From Prevotella sp. (GTDB lineage Bacteria > Bacteroidota > Bacteroidia > Bacteroidales > Bacteroidaceae): 21,557 nucleotides of DNA. The DNA lies in assembly GCA_021204605.1 (NCBI GenBank), contig JAJPZD010000241.1:1-21557 (forward strand). Direction: 5' to 3'. Position 1 is the first letter of the stretch. Each line of letters opens with the position of its first letter. Positions 1-7,113 of the stretch are shown in pieces. The notes beneath the pieces are model-generated. The model saw only the letters and a program-made list of their open reading frames with translations, was not told the DNA's origin and searched no databases. A program made the position numbers and the translations under genes.

Positions 1-88
1 AGCCATGCTCCTTGCAATATTGGATAACATATTGTTTCAGGTCGTACCCGGCATGATCGGAAGCCAACCCTATTGTCTTTATCTCCAT
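1..88 (-). CDS. rpiB: Ribose-5-phosphate isomerase B, N-terminal part
   Basis: Only the first 29 codons lie in the window; the gene runs off the left edge. The minus-strand reading from the ATG at 88 begins MEIKTIGLASDHAGYDLKQY, and the ASDHAGYDLK segment is the N-terminal signature of the RpiB/LacAB sugar isomerase family, where the Asp-His pair sits in the active site. The enzyme interconverts ribose 5-phosphate and ribulose 5-phosphate in the cytoplasm. It follows tkt by about 100 bases on the same strand with no promoter match between them, so it is probably the second gene of a pentose phosphate operon. The rest of the protein cannot be assessed. Confidence 0.88.
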   Translation of the reverse strand, partial: MEIKTIGLASDHAGYDLKQYVIQYCKEHG

Positions 89-116
89 ATTATGGTTATC
101 AAAGTTTTAAAACTGG

Positions 117-178
117 CAATGAACAATCAATAGGGTAGTGCACAAAGAACAGTTATTCTCCCCATCGATTGTTCATTG
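117..178. repeat. Inverted repeat between tkt and rpiB
   Basis: A perfect 12-base inverted repeat (caatgaacaatc at 117-128, gattgttcattg at 167-178) encloses 38 bases. The similarity continues inward imperfectly (aatagggt against a reversed cccatcg). There is no T-run after the arm in the direction of transcription, so it is not a classical terminator. It could be an mRNA processing or stability element in the tkt-rpiB transcript, or a small dispersed palindromic repeat. Confidence 0.6.
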
Positions 179-188
179 TCATAAAAAT

Positions 189-2204
189 TTATTTCAAGAA
201 ATCTTTTACCTGATTGTAAACATTCTGAGCCGTATAACCTAATTTCTCGTCAAGTACTTTGTAAGGTGCGGAGAAACCGAAACTTGGCATACCGAATACC
301 TTGCCATTAGCACCAACAAGACCTTCGAGAGTTACAGGCAGTCCTGCTGTCATACCGAAAATCTTTGAACCGGTAGGCAGAATGCTCTCCTTATATTCCT
401 TGCTCTGTCCACGGAACAGCCCCTCACTCGGAACACTCACGATGCGGATTTTAATGCCATCCTTGCGAAGGAGTTCAGCACCGGCAACAAGAGTGGAAAC
501 CTCTGATCCGTCAGCGAGGAGGATAACGTCAAAGTTTTCATCTGAACCTGCCACGATGTAGGCTCCCTTGCGTGCCTGCTCGTAATCATTGCTGGCAGGC
601 AACTTTGCGATGTTCTGGCGTGAGAAGATAAGAGCCGTAGGCGTTTCCGTGTTCTCCATTGCCATTGTCCAGCAGACAGTAGTCTCGTCGGCATCAGCAG
701 GGCGGAATACCCTAACGCCATCCTTGCCGTGATGATTTTTTATCTTTTCCATAAGACGTATCTGCGCCTCCTGCTCAACAGGCTCATGGGTAGGTCCATC
801 CTCACCGACACGGAAGGCATCGTGAGTCCAGATAAACTTGATAGGCACTTCCATAAGGGCAGCCATACGGACTGCCGGCTTCATATAGTCGGAGAATACG
901 AAGAACGTACCACAGGCAGGGATAACACCTCCGTGCAGATACATACCGATGCACATGCAAGCCATAGTCAACTCACTGACACCGGCCTGGAAGAAAGCGC
1001 CACTGAAATCATCTTTTGTCAACGACTTTGTCTTCTTCAAGAAGCCATCCGTCTTATCACTGTTCGATAGGTCAGCCGAAGCGCATATCATGTTAGGCAC
1101 CTGTTCAGCGAGAACACCAAGACAAGCAGCCGAAGCAGCACGCGTGGCAGAGCCTTCTTTCTGAACAACGGTAGTCCAGTCGATCTTCGGGGCATTCCCA
1201 CTGAACCATTCTTTCATAAGTGCGGCCTTTTCGGGGTTTGCCTTTGCCCACTGTGCTTCAATCTCATAGCGGGCGGCAACAATCTGTTTCAGTTCCTCTG
1301 CGCGCTTTGCGTATAATTCTTTAACCTCTGGCAAAATCTGGAACGGATTCTCCGGGTCACCACCGAGATTCTTTATAGTGTTGACGTAAGCACCGCCACC
1401 GAGAGGTGCGCCATGCGTTTTTATGCTGTTCTCATAGCAGGAGCCGTCATCCTTTAACGCACCCTTACCCATGATAGTCTTACCGATGATAAGGGTAGGG
1501 CGTTTCTCCTCTTTTTGAGCAGCTTTCAGAGCCTCACGTATCTCGTCCTGGTCATTGCCGTTGATTTTCATAACGTTCCAGCCCCATGCCTTATATTTCG
1601 CCTCCGTGTCCTCGTTCATCACTACGCCACACTCTGTGGAGAGCTGTATGCCGTTGGAGTCATAGAACATGATAAGGTTATTCAGTCCGAGTATGCCGGC
1701 CAAACGGCCGGTGCCCTGTGATATTTCCTCCTCCACGCCACCATCGGAGATATAAGCATAAATCTTGTGCTGCATTACTTCTTTTCCAAGGCGAGCCTCA
1801 AGGAATTTCTCGGCAACAGCAGCACCAGCCGCATACGTATGTCCCTGTCCTAATGGGCCAGAAGTATTTTCTATTCCACGATTGATGTTACGCTCCGGGT
1901 GTCCTGGTGTTGGAGAACCCCACTGACGGAACTGTGAAAGTTCATCAAGGGTAAATTTCCCTTGAAGACAAAGAGCACTGTACAACATAGGAGACATGTG
2001 CCCAGGGTCAAGGAAAAACCTGTCCCTACCTTGCCAAGAGGGATTTTCTGGGTCATAAACTAAAAATTCGGAGAATAGCACGTTGATGAAGTCAGCACCG
2101 CCCATAGCACCGCCCGGGTGACCGGAATTAGCTTTCTCAACCATTGACGCAGCGAGTATTCTGATATTGTCCGCTGCCTTGTTCATGAGATCTTTACTTT
2201 TCAT
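189..2204 (-). CDS. tkt: Transketolase
   Basis: A 671-residue thiamine-diphosphate enzyme of the non-oxidative pentose phosphate pathway that moves two-carbon ketol units between sugar phosphates; the length is normal for the family. Visible features: NSGHPGG with His29, DPGH with His69, GPLGQGH at 116-122, the cofactor/metal site as SDG (Asp154) with its paired Asn184, the catalytic Glu411 in AGVSELTM, and GEDGPTHEPVEQ in the pyrimidine domain. The usual GDG reads SDG here, with the metal-binding Asp kept. An in-frame ATG at 2300 would add 32 poorly conserved residues, but the promoter at 2305-2336 places the transcript start at about 2298, so the ATG at 2204 (MKSKDLMNKAADN) is the better start. 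rpiB follows on the same strand. Confidence 0.96.
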   Translation of the reverse strand: MKSKDLMNKAADNIRILAASMVEKANSGHPGGAMGGADFINVLFSEFLVYDPENPSWQGRDRFFLDPGHMSPMLYSALCLQGKFTLDELSQFRQWGSPTPGHPERNINRGIENTSGPLGQGHTYAAGAAVAEKFLEARLGKEVMQHKIYAYISDGGVEEEISQGTGRLAGILGLNNLIMFYDSNGIQLSTECGVVMNEDTEAKYKAWGWNVMKINGNDQDEIREALKAAQKEEKRPTLIIGKTIMGKGALKDDGSCYENSIKTHGAPLGGGAYVNTIKNLGGDPENPFQILPEVKELYAKRAEELKQIVAARYEIEAQWAKANPEKAALMKEWFSGNAPKIDWTTVVQKEGSATRAASAACLGVLAEQVPNMICASADLSNSDKTDGFLKKTKSLTKDDFSGAFFQAGVSELTMACMCIGMYLHGGVIPACGTFFVFSDYMKPAVRMAALMEVPIKFIWTHDAFRVGEDGPTHEPVEQEAQIRLMEKIKNHHGKDGVRVFRPADADETTVCWTMAMENTETPTALIFSRQNIAKLPASNDYEQARKGAYIVAGSDENFDVILLADGSEVSTLVAGAELLRKDGIKIRIVSVPSEGLFRGQSKEYKESILPTGSKIFGMTAGLPVTLEGLVGANGKVFGMPSFGFSAPYKVLDEKLGYTAQNVYNQVKDFLK

Positions 2205-2207
2205 GTT

Positions 2208-2229
2208 GCTTGTTTTTTGCTTGTTTTTT
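2208..2229 (-). promoter_or_regulatory. A-rich direct repeat immediately before the tkt start codon
   Basis: Two perfect tandem 11-base units (gcttgtttttt on the plus strand, AAAAAACAAGC in the mRNA) end three bases before the tkt ATG. No Shine-Dalgarno sequence is present. Bacteroidetes ribosomes rely little on Shine-Dalgarno pairing and favour A-rich, unstructured leaders, so this is plausibly the translation-initiation region; that role is inferred. Confidence 0.45.
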
Positions 2230-2304
2230 GTAGTGAAATCCAAATAATCGGTATTGTTTAAACCAGTAGATTTCAGCATACTAAGACATTCTAAACCCAA
2301 AGGA

Positions 2305-2336
2305 CAAAATTACAGAAAAAATTTGGGACAGACAAA
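2305..2336 (-). promoter_or_regulatory. tkt promoter (Bacteroidetes -33/-7 type)
   Basis: On the minus strand TTTG (2336-2333), a 20-base spacer and TAATTTTG (2312-2305) match the Bacteroidetes primary-sigma consensus TTTG / TAnnTTTG. The predicted start near 2298 gives a leader of about 94 nt before the ATG at 2204. Confidence 0.75.
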
Positions 2337-2386
2337 TTATAGACAAAGTTTTATAAAAAAAGTTGAAAATACGAGAGAGCAGAGCC

Positions 2387-3178
2387 TTATTTTATGATAG
2401 CCCTGATAACAAACCAGATATGCATGCAGACAGTGGATAATAGTCCGTAGTGGCTGCTCATGATACCAAACCGCTCTATGAGTGAAGCATGGTGATTTTT
2501 TGTTGACTGTCCCTCAAACTGATAGTTGGCGATGGTGGCATGCACATTGACAAGTGCAAGATTTTGCCGTTCCGCTTCTTTCATTATGCGTATGCACCAG
2601 TCAACATCAGCCGAAAAGCGGTATTTCATGTCGTAAGGTATCATTTTCGCTATGTCTGTTCGTGCATAAAAAGCCTGATGGCACACGAGCATACCATGCC
2701 TGAATGATTTCCACGTAAGATTTTCAGGAGGTGTGAGTCGTCGTCGTCGGATGTAATTGCCGTTGTTGTCAACCCAGTCGGTATCTCCATATACCACTGC
2801 AGGCAAGGGCTTTCCAGATTCCTGCCTTTCTTCAAGCTGGGCATTGGTGGAAACTACAGAAAGGGTATTGGCAGCAGGGAAGAAGTCGCCGGCATTGAGA
2901 AAGCAGATATAGTCGCCGGTGGCAAGCAATCTGCCCTTGTTCATAGCATCGTATATCCCCTTGTCAGGTTCAGAGACAACAATCACCTGATGACCATTGT
3001 CTTTGCTGTCAGACTGCCGCTTGTAGTATTGTGCGAGTTTTGCCGTACCGTCAGTCGAGGCACCATCGATGATGATATGCTCAACATTAGGATAGCTCTG
3101 TTCTAATACACTATCGGCAGTGCGCATTAACACCGTTGCGGCATTATAAGTAATGGTGATTATAGAGAACTTTATCAT
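2387..3178 (-). CDS. Family 2 glycosyltransferase (WfgS-like)
   Basis: A 263-residue GT-A fold glycosyltransferase, probably adding a sugar to a surface polysaccharide or LPS precursor at the cytoplasmic face of the inner membrane. The N-terminus FSIITITYNA and IIIDGASTDGT are the nucleotide-sugar binding strands of GT2 enzymes; SEPDKGIYDAMNKG followed by FLNAGDFF is typical of the WfgS/WcaE-like subgroup, with NAGD in the DXD metal-binding position. The C-terminus is hydrophobic (VCMHIWFVIRAII) and may touch the membrane. Its ATG overlaps the stop of the preceding GT4 gene by four bases, indicating translational coupling. Donor and acceptor cannot be deduced. No clear terminator follows before the tkt promoter. 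Confidence 0.88.
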   Translation of the reverse strand: MIKFSIITITYNAATVLMRTADSVLEQSYPNVEHIIIDGASTDGTAKLAQYYKRQSDSKDNGHQVIVVSEPDKGIYDAMNKGRLLATGDYICFLNAGDFFPAANTLSVVSTNAQLEERQESGKPLPAVVYGDTDWVDNNGNYIRRRRLTPPENLTWKSFRHGMLVCHQAFYARTDIAKMIPYDMKYRFSADVDWCIRIMKEAERQNLALVNVHATIANYQFEGQSTKNHHASLIERFGIMSSHYGLLSTVCMHIWFVIRAIIK

Positions 3179-4449
3179 GATTTTCTGTATTTCCCTTTAA
3201 GAGCTGATTCGTAAACCTCTATGTATCTTGAAGCCACGTTGTGTTGAGAATAACTTGTATGCACCTTGTGCAGGGCGTTTTGTCGCAGTTGATCACTGTC
3301 CGCCTCCGACAGGATCCACCAAATACCTTTTGCGAGGTCTCCGGCGTTCTTGTACTCTGCGACATATCCGTTTTTCAGGTGGTCGATCATCTCTGGGATG
3401 CCGCCAACATTGAAACCCACACACGGCACACCACAGGCAAGAGCCTCCATAATAGTATTCGGGAGGTTATCCTCCATAGAAGGTAATACAAATACGTCAG
3501 CAGCACTGTACACCTGTGCAAGATTGTTATCGCCCGAAATATAACCGAGTTCTATGCAGGGGATATTGATTTGTTGTTTAAGAGTCTCTGCATGAGAACC
3601 AAGCAAAGCAACCACAATAGAAGTTGCAGATACTGGATTATCGGCACATATCTTATTTATGGCATCGATGAGTAGCGAAGCCCCCTTACGTACATCGGTA
3701 ACTCTCTGCGAGACGAACAAGACAATTTTTTTATTTTCCGGCAATCCCAATTTTTTACGGACTTTTACTTTATCGAGCGGCTGAAATATATTCGTATCTA
3801 TTGAATTAGGAATTGCCGATACGTTCAGGCCATTCGTCGATCCACTCTTGCGGGCTGTATTGGCGAGCCATTCGCTGCAAGCGACGAAATGGATGTTCGA
3901 GCGCAGATAAATGTGTTTCTTTTTATTCCATATCTTTTTTGCCAAGTCTGGAAAGATTATCCGTTTTGGCAATAAGGGACAATCTTTGCAGCCCATAACG
4001 AATTTGTCGCACTGCCGGGCATAATGGCAGATACCTGACACAGGCCAAAGGTCATGCAACGTCCACACTACGGGCTTGCCGCTTTCGAAGATTTTCCTTA
4101 TTCCTTTCAGCGACAACATTCCCTGGTTGATCCAATGCAGGTGGATTACGTCTGCTTCCTTGAACTCATTGAGGCCTGTGATGTCAAACCCTGAGTTGGC
4201 TATGTCAATCTCAAACAGATGTTTTTTGGAGAAGTGGAGATAGCAGAAAATGCACCACCGTTCCCAAAGGAAATGCCACAGGCGGAATGGTTTATGATTC
4301 ATGCCCGACACCGTGATATTGTCTGTTGTTTTGTCGCGTACCAGCATTTTCGCCTTTACCCCGTTATTGTTCAGGGCGGCGACAAGACGGTTGGCGGCAA
4401 CGGCGGCTCCGCCGGTCATTTCGCTCGTGTTAACTACTAATATACGCAT
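3175..4449 (-). CDS. Family 4 glycosyltransferase
   Basis: A 424-residue GT-B fold enzyme of the GT4 (group 1) family. The N-terminal Rossmann domain begins MRILVVNTSEMTGGAAVAAN, with the glycine-rich acceptor-side loop; VIHLHWINQG and VWTLHDLWPVSGICHY are typical of this subgroup. A cysteine-rich stretch (CHYARQCDKF then GCKDCPLLPK) follows. The donor-binding C-terminal half carries VLPSMEDNLPNTIMEALACG, containing the conserved EX7E-type glutamates, then GFNVGGIPEMI. It is the first gene of a two-gene operon with the overlapping GT2 gene and has its own promoter at 4478-4509. Role: probably sequential glycan assembly on a surface polysaccharide; the substrate is unknown. Confidence 0.9.
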   Translation of the reverse strand: MRILVVNTSEMTGGAAVAANRLVAALNNNGVKAKMLVRDKTTDNITVSGMNHKPFRLWHFLWERWCIFCYLHFSKKHLFEIDIANSGFDITGLNEFKEADVIHLHWINQGMLSLKGIRKIFESGKPVVWTLHDLWPVSGICHYARQCDKFVMGCKDCPLLPKRIIFPDLAKKIWNKKKHIYLRSNIHFVACSEWLANTARKSGSTNGLNVSAIPNSIDTNIFQPLDKVKVRKKLGLPENKKIVLFVSQRVTDVRKGASLLIDAINKICADNPVSATSIVVALLGSHAETLKQQINIPCIELGYISGDNNLAQVYSAADVFVLPSMEDNLPNTIMEALACGVPCVGFNVGGIPEMIDHLKNGYVAEYKNAGDLAKGIWWILSEADSDQLRQNALHKVHTSYSQHNVASRYIEVYESALKGKYRKS

Positions 4450-4477
4450 TTTATACAGAGGTATTATCTCATAGAGA

Positions 4478-4509
4478 CAAAGTTAAGACAAAAAAGGGAA
4501 TTTTCCAAA
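4478..4509 (-). promoter_or_regulatory. Promoter of the GT4-GT2 operon
   Basis: On the minus strand TTTG (4509-4506), a 20-base spacer and TAACTTTG (4485-4478) match the Bacteroidetes consensus. The predicted start is near 4471, about 22 bases before the GT4 ATG at 4449. Confidence 0.72.
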
Positions 4510-4601
4510 TCTATACAGAAAATATGTGTTGTTATCGTGCACATTATTTTGATATAGGTCAATAAAAGTATTGTTTTTAGTGTTAAATGCCACTCAATCC
4601 A

Positions 4602-4631
4602 TTGAAAGGCCGTGTTGCCATTGTAACTTTG
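4602..4631 (+). promoter_or_regulatory. Promoter of a plus-strand small RNA
   Basis: TTG (4602-4604), exactly 19 bases, then TAACTTTG (4624-4631): a full match to the Bacteroidetes promoter consensus. It points away from the GT4 promoter about 95 bases upstream and leads into a stretch without any credible open reading frame that ends at an intrinsic terminator. Confidence 0.7.
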
Positions 4632-4668
4632 TGTTGTAAAAAGATTAATAATTTGTTTAGGCAAAAGA

Positions 4669-4720
4669 TACGGTATTAGTGAATATACGGTATTAGTGAT
4701 TAAAGGTTAGGTATTAGTAA
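4669..4720 (+). repeat. Three copies of GGTATTAGT
   Basis: The nine bases GGTATTAGT occur at 4672-4680, 4689-4697 and 4710-4718. The first two copies sit in an identical 14-base context (tacggtattagtga). The array lies in the 5' half of the candidate small RNA. It may be a repeated binding motif in the RNA or simply one of the short AT-rich intergenic repeats common in this group. Confidence 0.7.
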
Positions 4721-4807
4721 AGGTAAAAGATTGTAGTTACAGGAGAGCAAAGGTCGCCGTGAGGCATCCTGAATAATGAGATTTTTTAATTAAACATATC
4801 TGTTATG

Positions 4808-4842
4808 CGTTGCGGCTCGTTGAGAGTCGCAACGTTTTTTTT
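4808..4842 (+). terminator. Rho-independent terminator of the small RNA
   Basis: An 11-base stem (cgttgcggctc 4808-4818 with gagtcgcaacg 4824-4834, one G-U pair) closes a 5-base loop and is followed by eight T's (4835-4842). The T-run is only on the plus-strand side, so it terminates plus-strand transcription, where there is no upstream protein gene. Confidence 0.85.
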
Positions 4843-4909
4843 GTGTTAAGAGTTTTATGTGTCTAAAGTCGAATATAAGGTGTTAAATTGAGGGTGAATG
4901 AGAGTTGTT

Positions 4910-5257
4910 TTATTCGAGATAGTCGAGACTTTTTTTCATTTTTTTGAGTTCATCACGCACTTGTATGAGTGTTTCAAGCACGCGGGCTTTACTGTCGGCG
5001 TTGTTTCTGTTTTCGCGGAGCATTTTGCGGGCTGCTGACAGTTTGAAGCCTCTGACTTTGACAAGGTTATAGACAGTCTTTATGTCCTCGATATTGGCTT
5101 CGGTATATTGTCTGACGTTGTTGCCGGTGGTTTTAGGTTTTAAGATAGGAATTTCCTTTTCCCAGAAACGGAGCATACTGGGCGGCACGTCAAGCATGTC
5201 GGCCACCTCCTTTATGGAATAATATAATTTCAGTTTTTTGTCCGTGTTAAGTGCCAT
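4910..5257 (-). CDS. Small MerR-family transcriptional regulator
   Basis: A 115-residue DNA-binding protein. The N-terminal winged helix-turn-helix is of the MerR type (YYSIKEVADMLDVPPSMLRF, then RQYTEANIEDI), followed by KVRGFKLSAARKML and a short Lys/Glu-rich C-terminal helix that would form the dimer coiled coil. There is no effector domain and no cysteine cluster, so a metal or drug sensing role cannot be claimed. An in-frame ATG at 5329 would overlap the end of ispF and lies upstream of the promoter at 5277-5305, so the ATG at 5257 (MALNTDKKLK) is chosen. It follows ispF on the same strand but probably has its own transcript start near 5270. Target genes are unknown. Confidence 0.85.
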   Translation of the reverse strand: MALNTDKKLKLYYSIKEVADMLDVPPSMLRFWEKEIPILKPKTTGNNVRQYTEANIEDIKTVYNLVKVRGFKLSAARKMLRENRNNADSKARVLETLIQVRDELKKMKKSLDYLE

Positions 5258-5276
5258 AGTCAAAAAATTACTATTG

Positions 5277-5305
5277 CAAAAATAAAGAATTTTCTGTATA
5301 TACAA
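5277..5305 (-). promoter_or_regulatory. Promoter in front of the MerR-type gene
   Basis: On the minus strand TTG (5305-5303), 18 bases and TATTTTTG (5284-5277) fit the Bacteroidetes consensus. It lies just beyond the ispF stop codon, giving a leader of only about 13 nt before the ATG at 5257. Confidence 0.6.
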
Positions 5306-5312
5306 GTTGTTT

Positions 5313-5795
5313 TCAGTAGTTTTTCTCAATCAGCGCCACGGCGTAAGCACTGATACCTTCTTCCCTGCCCGTAAAGCCGAGCTTTTCAGAAGTCGTGGCC
5401 TTGATGGAGATATTGTCCTCATCGGTATCCATTACTTCGGCGAGACATTTCTTCATGTCGGGGATATAAGGATTTAGTCGTGGCCGTTCTGCACATACGG
5501 TAACATCCACGTTGCCGAATATATATCCCTTTGAAGCGATTAGTTCCAATGTCTTGCGTAACAGAATTTTACTGTCGATGTTCTTGGTATTTTCTGAGGT
5601 GTCAGGGAAATGGTAACCGATATCACGCATATTGGCGGCACCGAGCAGGGCATCACAGATGGCATGGATCAGCACATCGGCATCACTGTGCCCCAGAAGG
5701 CCTTTCTCATGTTCTATTCTGATGCCGCCAAGCCAGAGCTCACGTCCATTAATGAGTCTGTGTACATCAAAGCCGAAGCCCGTGCGTATATTCAT
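5313..5795 (-). CDS. ispF: 2-C-methyl-D-erythritol 2,4-cyclodiphosphate synthase
   Basis: A 160-residue MEP-pathway enzyme that cyclises CDP-methylerythritol 2-phosphate, releasing CMP, on the route to isoprenoid precursors. The zinc ligands Asp10 and His12 (GFDVH) and His44 in the family signature SDADVLIHAICDALLGAA are all present; ICDALLGA, GYHFPDT and IKATTSEKLGFTGREEG also match the family. The length is normal for this homotrimeric cytoplasmic protein. It begins eight bases after the porV stop codon and is very probably co-transcribed with it. ispF beside porV also occurs in Porphyromonas gingivalis (from memory), although no functional link is known. Confidence 0.96.
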   Translation of the reverse strand: MNIRTGFGFDVHRLINGRELWLGGIRIEHEKGLLGHSDADVLIHAICDALLGAANMRDIGYHFPDTSENTKNIDSKILLRKTLELIASKGYIFGNVDVTVCAERPRLNPYIPDMKKCLAEVMDTDEDNISIKATTSEKLGFTGREEGISAYAVALIEKNY

Positions 5796-5803
5796 GTTAT
5801 TGT

Positions 5804-6973
5804 TTATTTTCTCTTGAACAAGTCTCTTATGCCATCGAGGTCAAATCCGAGAGTGAAGCGGAGCGTCTGGTCAAGGGGGTTACTTTTAGCCGTGGCGATG
5901 ACATAACCGCAGTCGAGAGAGAAAGCACTCATGCGGAAACCGGCACCGACGGTGAAGTATTTACGATTACCCTTGTTCTCGGCCTCGTTGTGGTAGCCTA
6001 CCCTCAAAGAGAACTTGTCGTTGTAAACATATTCTGCTCCTACACTCCAGTTGATCTCTTGCATCTCTTCCTTGAAACCGCCAGGCGCATCTGCAAAGCT
6101 CTTGAATATACCGCCGATACTGGAAACGTCGTAATAATCTTTCTGAACGCGTTGTTCATAGTCTTCTGTTGACTCGTCGTCCTCTTGGATAGGATAAGTA
6201 GGAACGAGCAACTTGTTGGCGTCAGCTGCGATGGTGAAACGGTTGTATTCGTCAATAGGAATGAGGAAAGAGATACCGAGGCGCAAGTTGGTAGGAATAA
6301 ACTCGCTATAGTCGCTGCCACCGAAGGTGATCTTGCTACCGATGTTGCTGATATTTAGACCTAATCCAAATTGGCACTCACGCTGTCCAAGATTGAAATA
6401 TGTGTTGTAATACATTGCCAAGTCAGCAGCGAAGGCACTGCCGGGGCTGGTGTCATCGGTGTAGTCGTAAGTAAGGTCGGAATAAATCCACCTAACACCT
6501 GCGGCGATAGAGAATCTCTCGCTCAGCATCAGAGAGTAAGCCACGTCCACGGACATCTCATAGGGGTTTATAGTCATGTAGTTGTCGCTTTCGTAGTCTA
6601 ACATCACTTCACCAAGAGAGAAATATCGAAGTGAGGCAGAGACGGCACTGTAATCACCTATACGGTAGTAACCTGCAAGATATGCGAGGTCCATATCATT
6701 GACGAGTTGTCGCAGCCAAGGGGTGTAGTTAATGGCAACACCGGCGCGGCTGATACAGAATGGATACTTGGCGGGATTCCAGTATTGAGAGTTGACATCA
6801 GGGTCGGTAGCCGCTCCGATATCACCCATACCGGCGGCACGTGCGTCAGGAGCTATTGTCTGTGACGTTACTGATGTGTTTACAGGGTTGAAAATGTCCG
6901 TTTTCGATTGGGCAAGAACGCATACATTTACGGTGAGCGTCATTGCCACAAGCATTATAAAGCGATTTATCAT
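5804..6973 (-). CDS. porV: Type IX secretion outer-membrane protein PorV (LptO)
   Basis: A 389-residue FadL-like outer-membrane beta-barrel. A signal peptide (MINRFIMLVAMTLTVNVCVL) is probably cut after Ala21 (VLA-Q). The mature N-terminus has the PorV hallmark APDARAAGMGDIGAATDPD and SQYWNPAKYPF, followed by alternating aromatic strands and a C-terminal strand ending in FDLDGIRDLFKRK. PorV binds the C-terminal signal domain of cargo emerging from the type IX channel and carries it to the PorU sortase at the surface. It lies 140 bases after porU on the same strand, with no promoter match found in the gap, and eight bases before ispF. Family identity is clear; the role is by homology. Confidence 0.95.
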   Translation of the reverse strand: MINRFIMLVAMTLTVNVCVLAQSKTDIFNPVNTSVTSQTIAPDARAAGMGDIGAATDPDVNSQYWNPAKYPFCISRAGVAINYTPWLRQLVNDMDLAYLAGYYRIGDYSAVSASLRYFSLGEVMLDYESDNYMTINPYEMSVDVAYSLMLSERFSIAAGVRWIYSDLTYDYTDDTSPGSAFAADLAMYYNTYFNLGQRECQFGLGLNISNIGSKITFGGSDYSEFIPTNLRLGISFLIPIDEYNRFTIAADANKLLVPTYPIQEDDESTEDYEQRVQKDYYDVSSIGGIFKSFADAPGGFKEEMQEINWSVGAEYVYNDKFSLRVGYHNEAENKGNRKYFTVGAGFRMSAFSLDCGYVIATAKSNPLDQTLRFTLGFDLDGIRDLFKRK

Positions 6974-7113
6974 TTTATTGTCATATATTGTCTGTTAGTC
7001 GAAAAACGTTTCCTTTCTTTTTTCAAGAATGGGCAATGTTTTCGGCAAGTCTTTTTTAATAACTGTTTTTCCTTACAATTATTGTATTACATTGAATATT
7101 ATCAGAAAAAGGG

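Larger units (their letters stand above)
4638..4842 (+). ncRNA. Candidate stand-alone small RNA, about 205 nt
   Basis: The unit is bounded by a consensus promoter at 4602-4631 and a strong terminator at 4808-4842. The only ATG-started readings inside are 5 and 14 codons, so it is unlikely to encode a protein. The core at 4740-4771 folds into an outer CAGGA/TCCTG stem around a GCC-GTGA-GGC hairpin whose loop fits the GNRA tetraloop type. A possible long-range stem pairs tgttta (4654-4659) with taaaca (4791-4796). The architecture recalls Bacteroidales-1 or 6S-like RNAs, but I cannot assign a family from sequence alone. The start site is inferred from the promoter, and the function is unknown. 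Confidence 0.6.

Noticed and set aside
2205..2300. N-terminal extension of transketolase from the ATG at 2300
   Set aside because: The extra 32 residues are not transketolase-like, and the promoter places the transcript start at about the same base as that ATG.
4464..4664. 66-codon minus-strand ORF in the gap upstream of GT4
   Set aside because: No family resemblance, AT-driven composition, and it overlaps both divergent promoters.
5258..5329. Longer MerR-type protein starting at 5329, overlapping ispF
   Set aside because: The start lies upstream of a consensus promoter that sits between ispF and the gene; the added residues are low-complexity and not part of the MerR fold.
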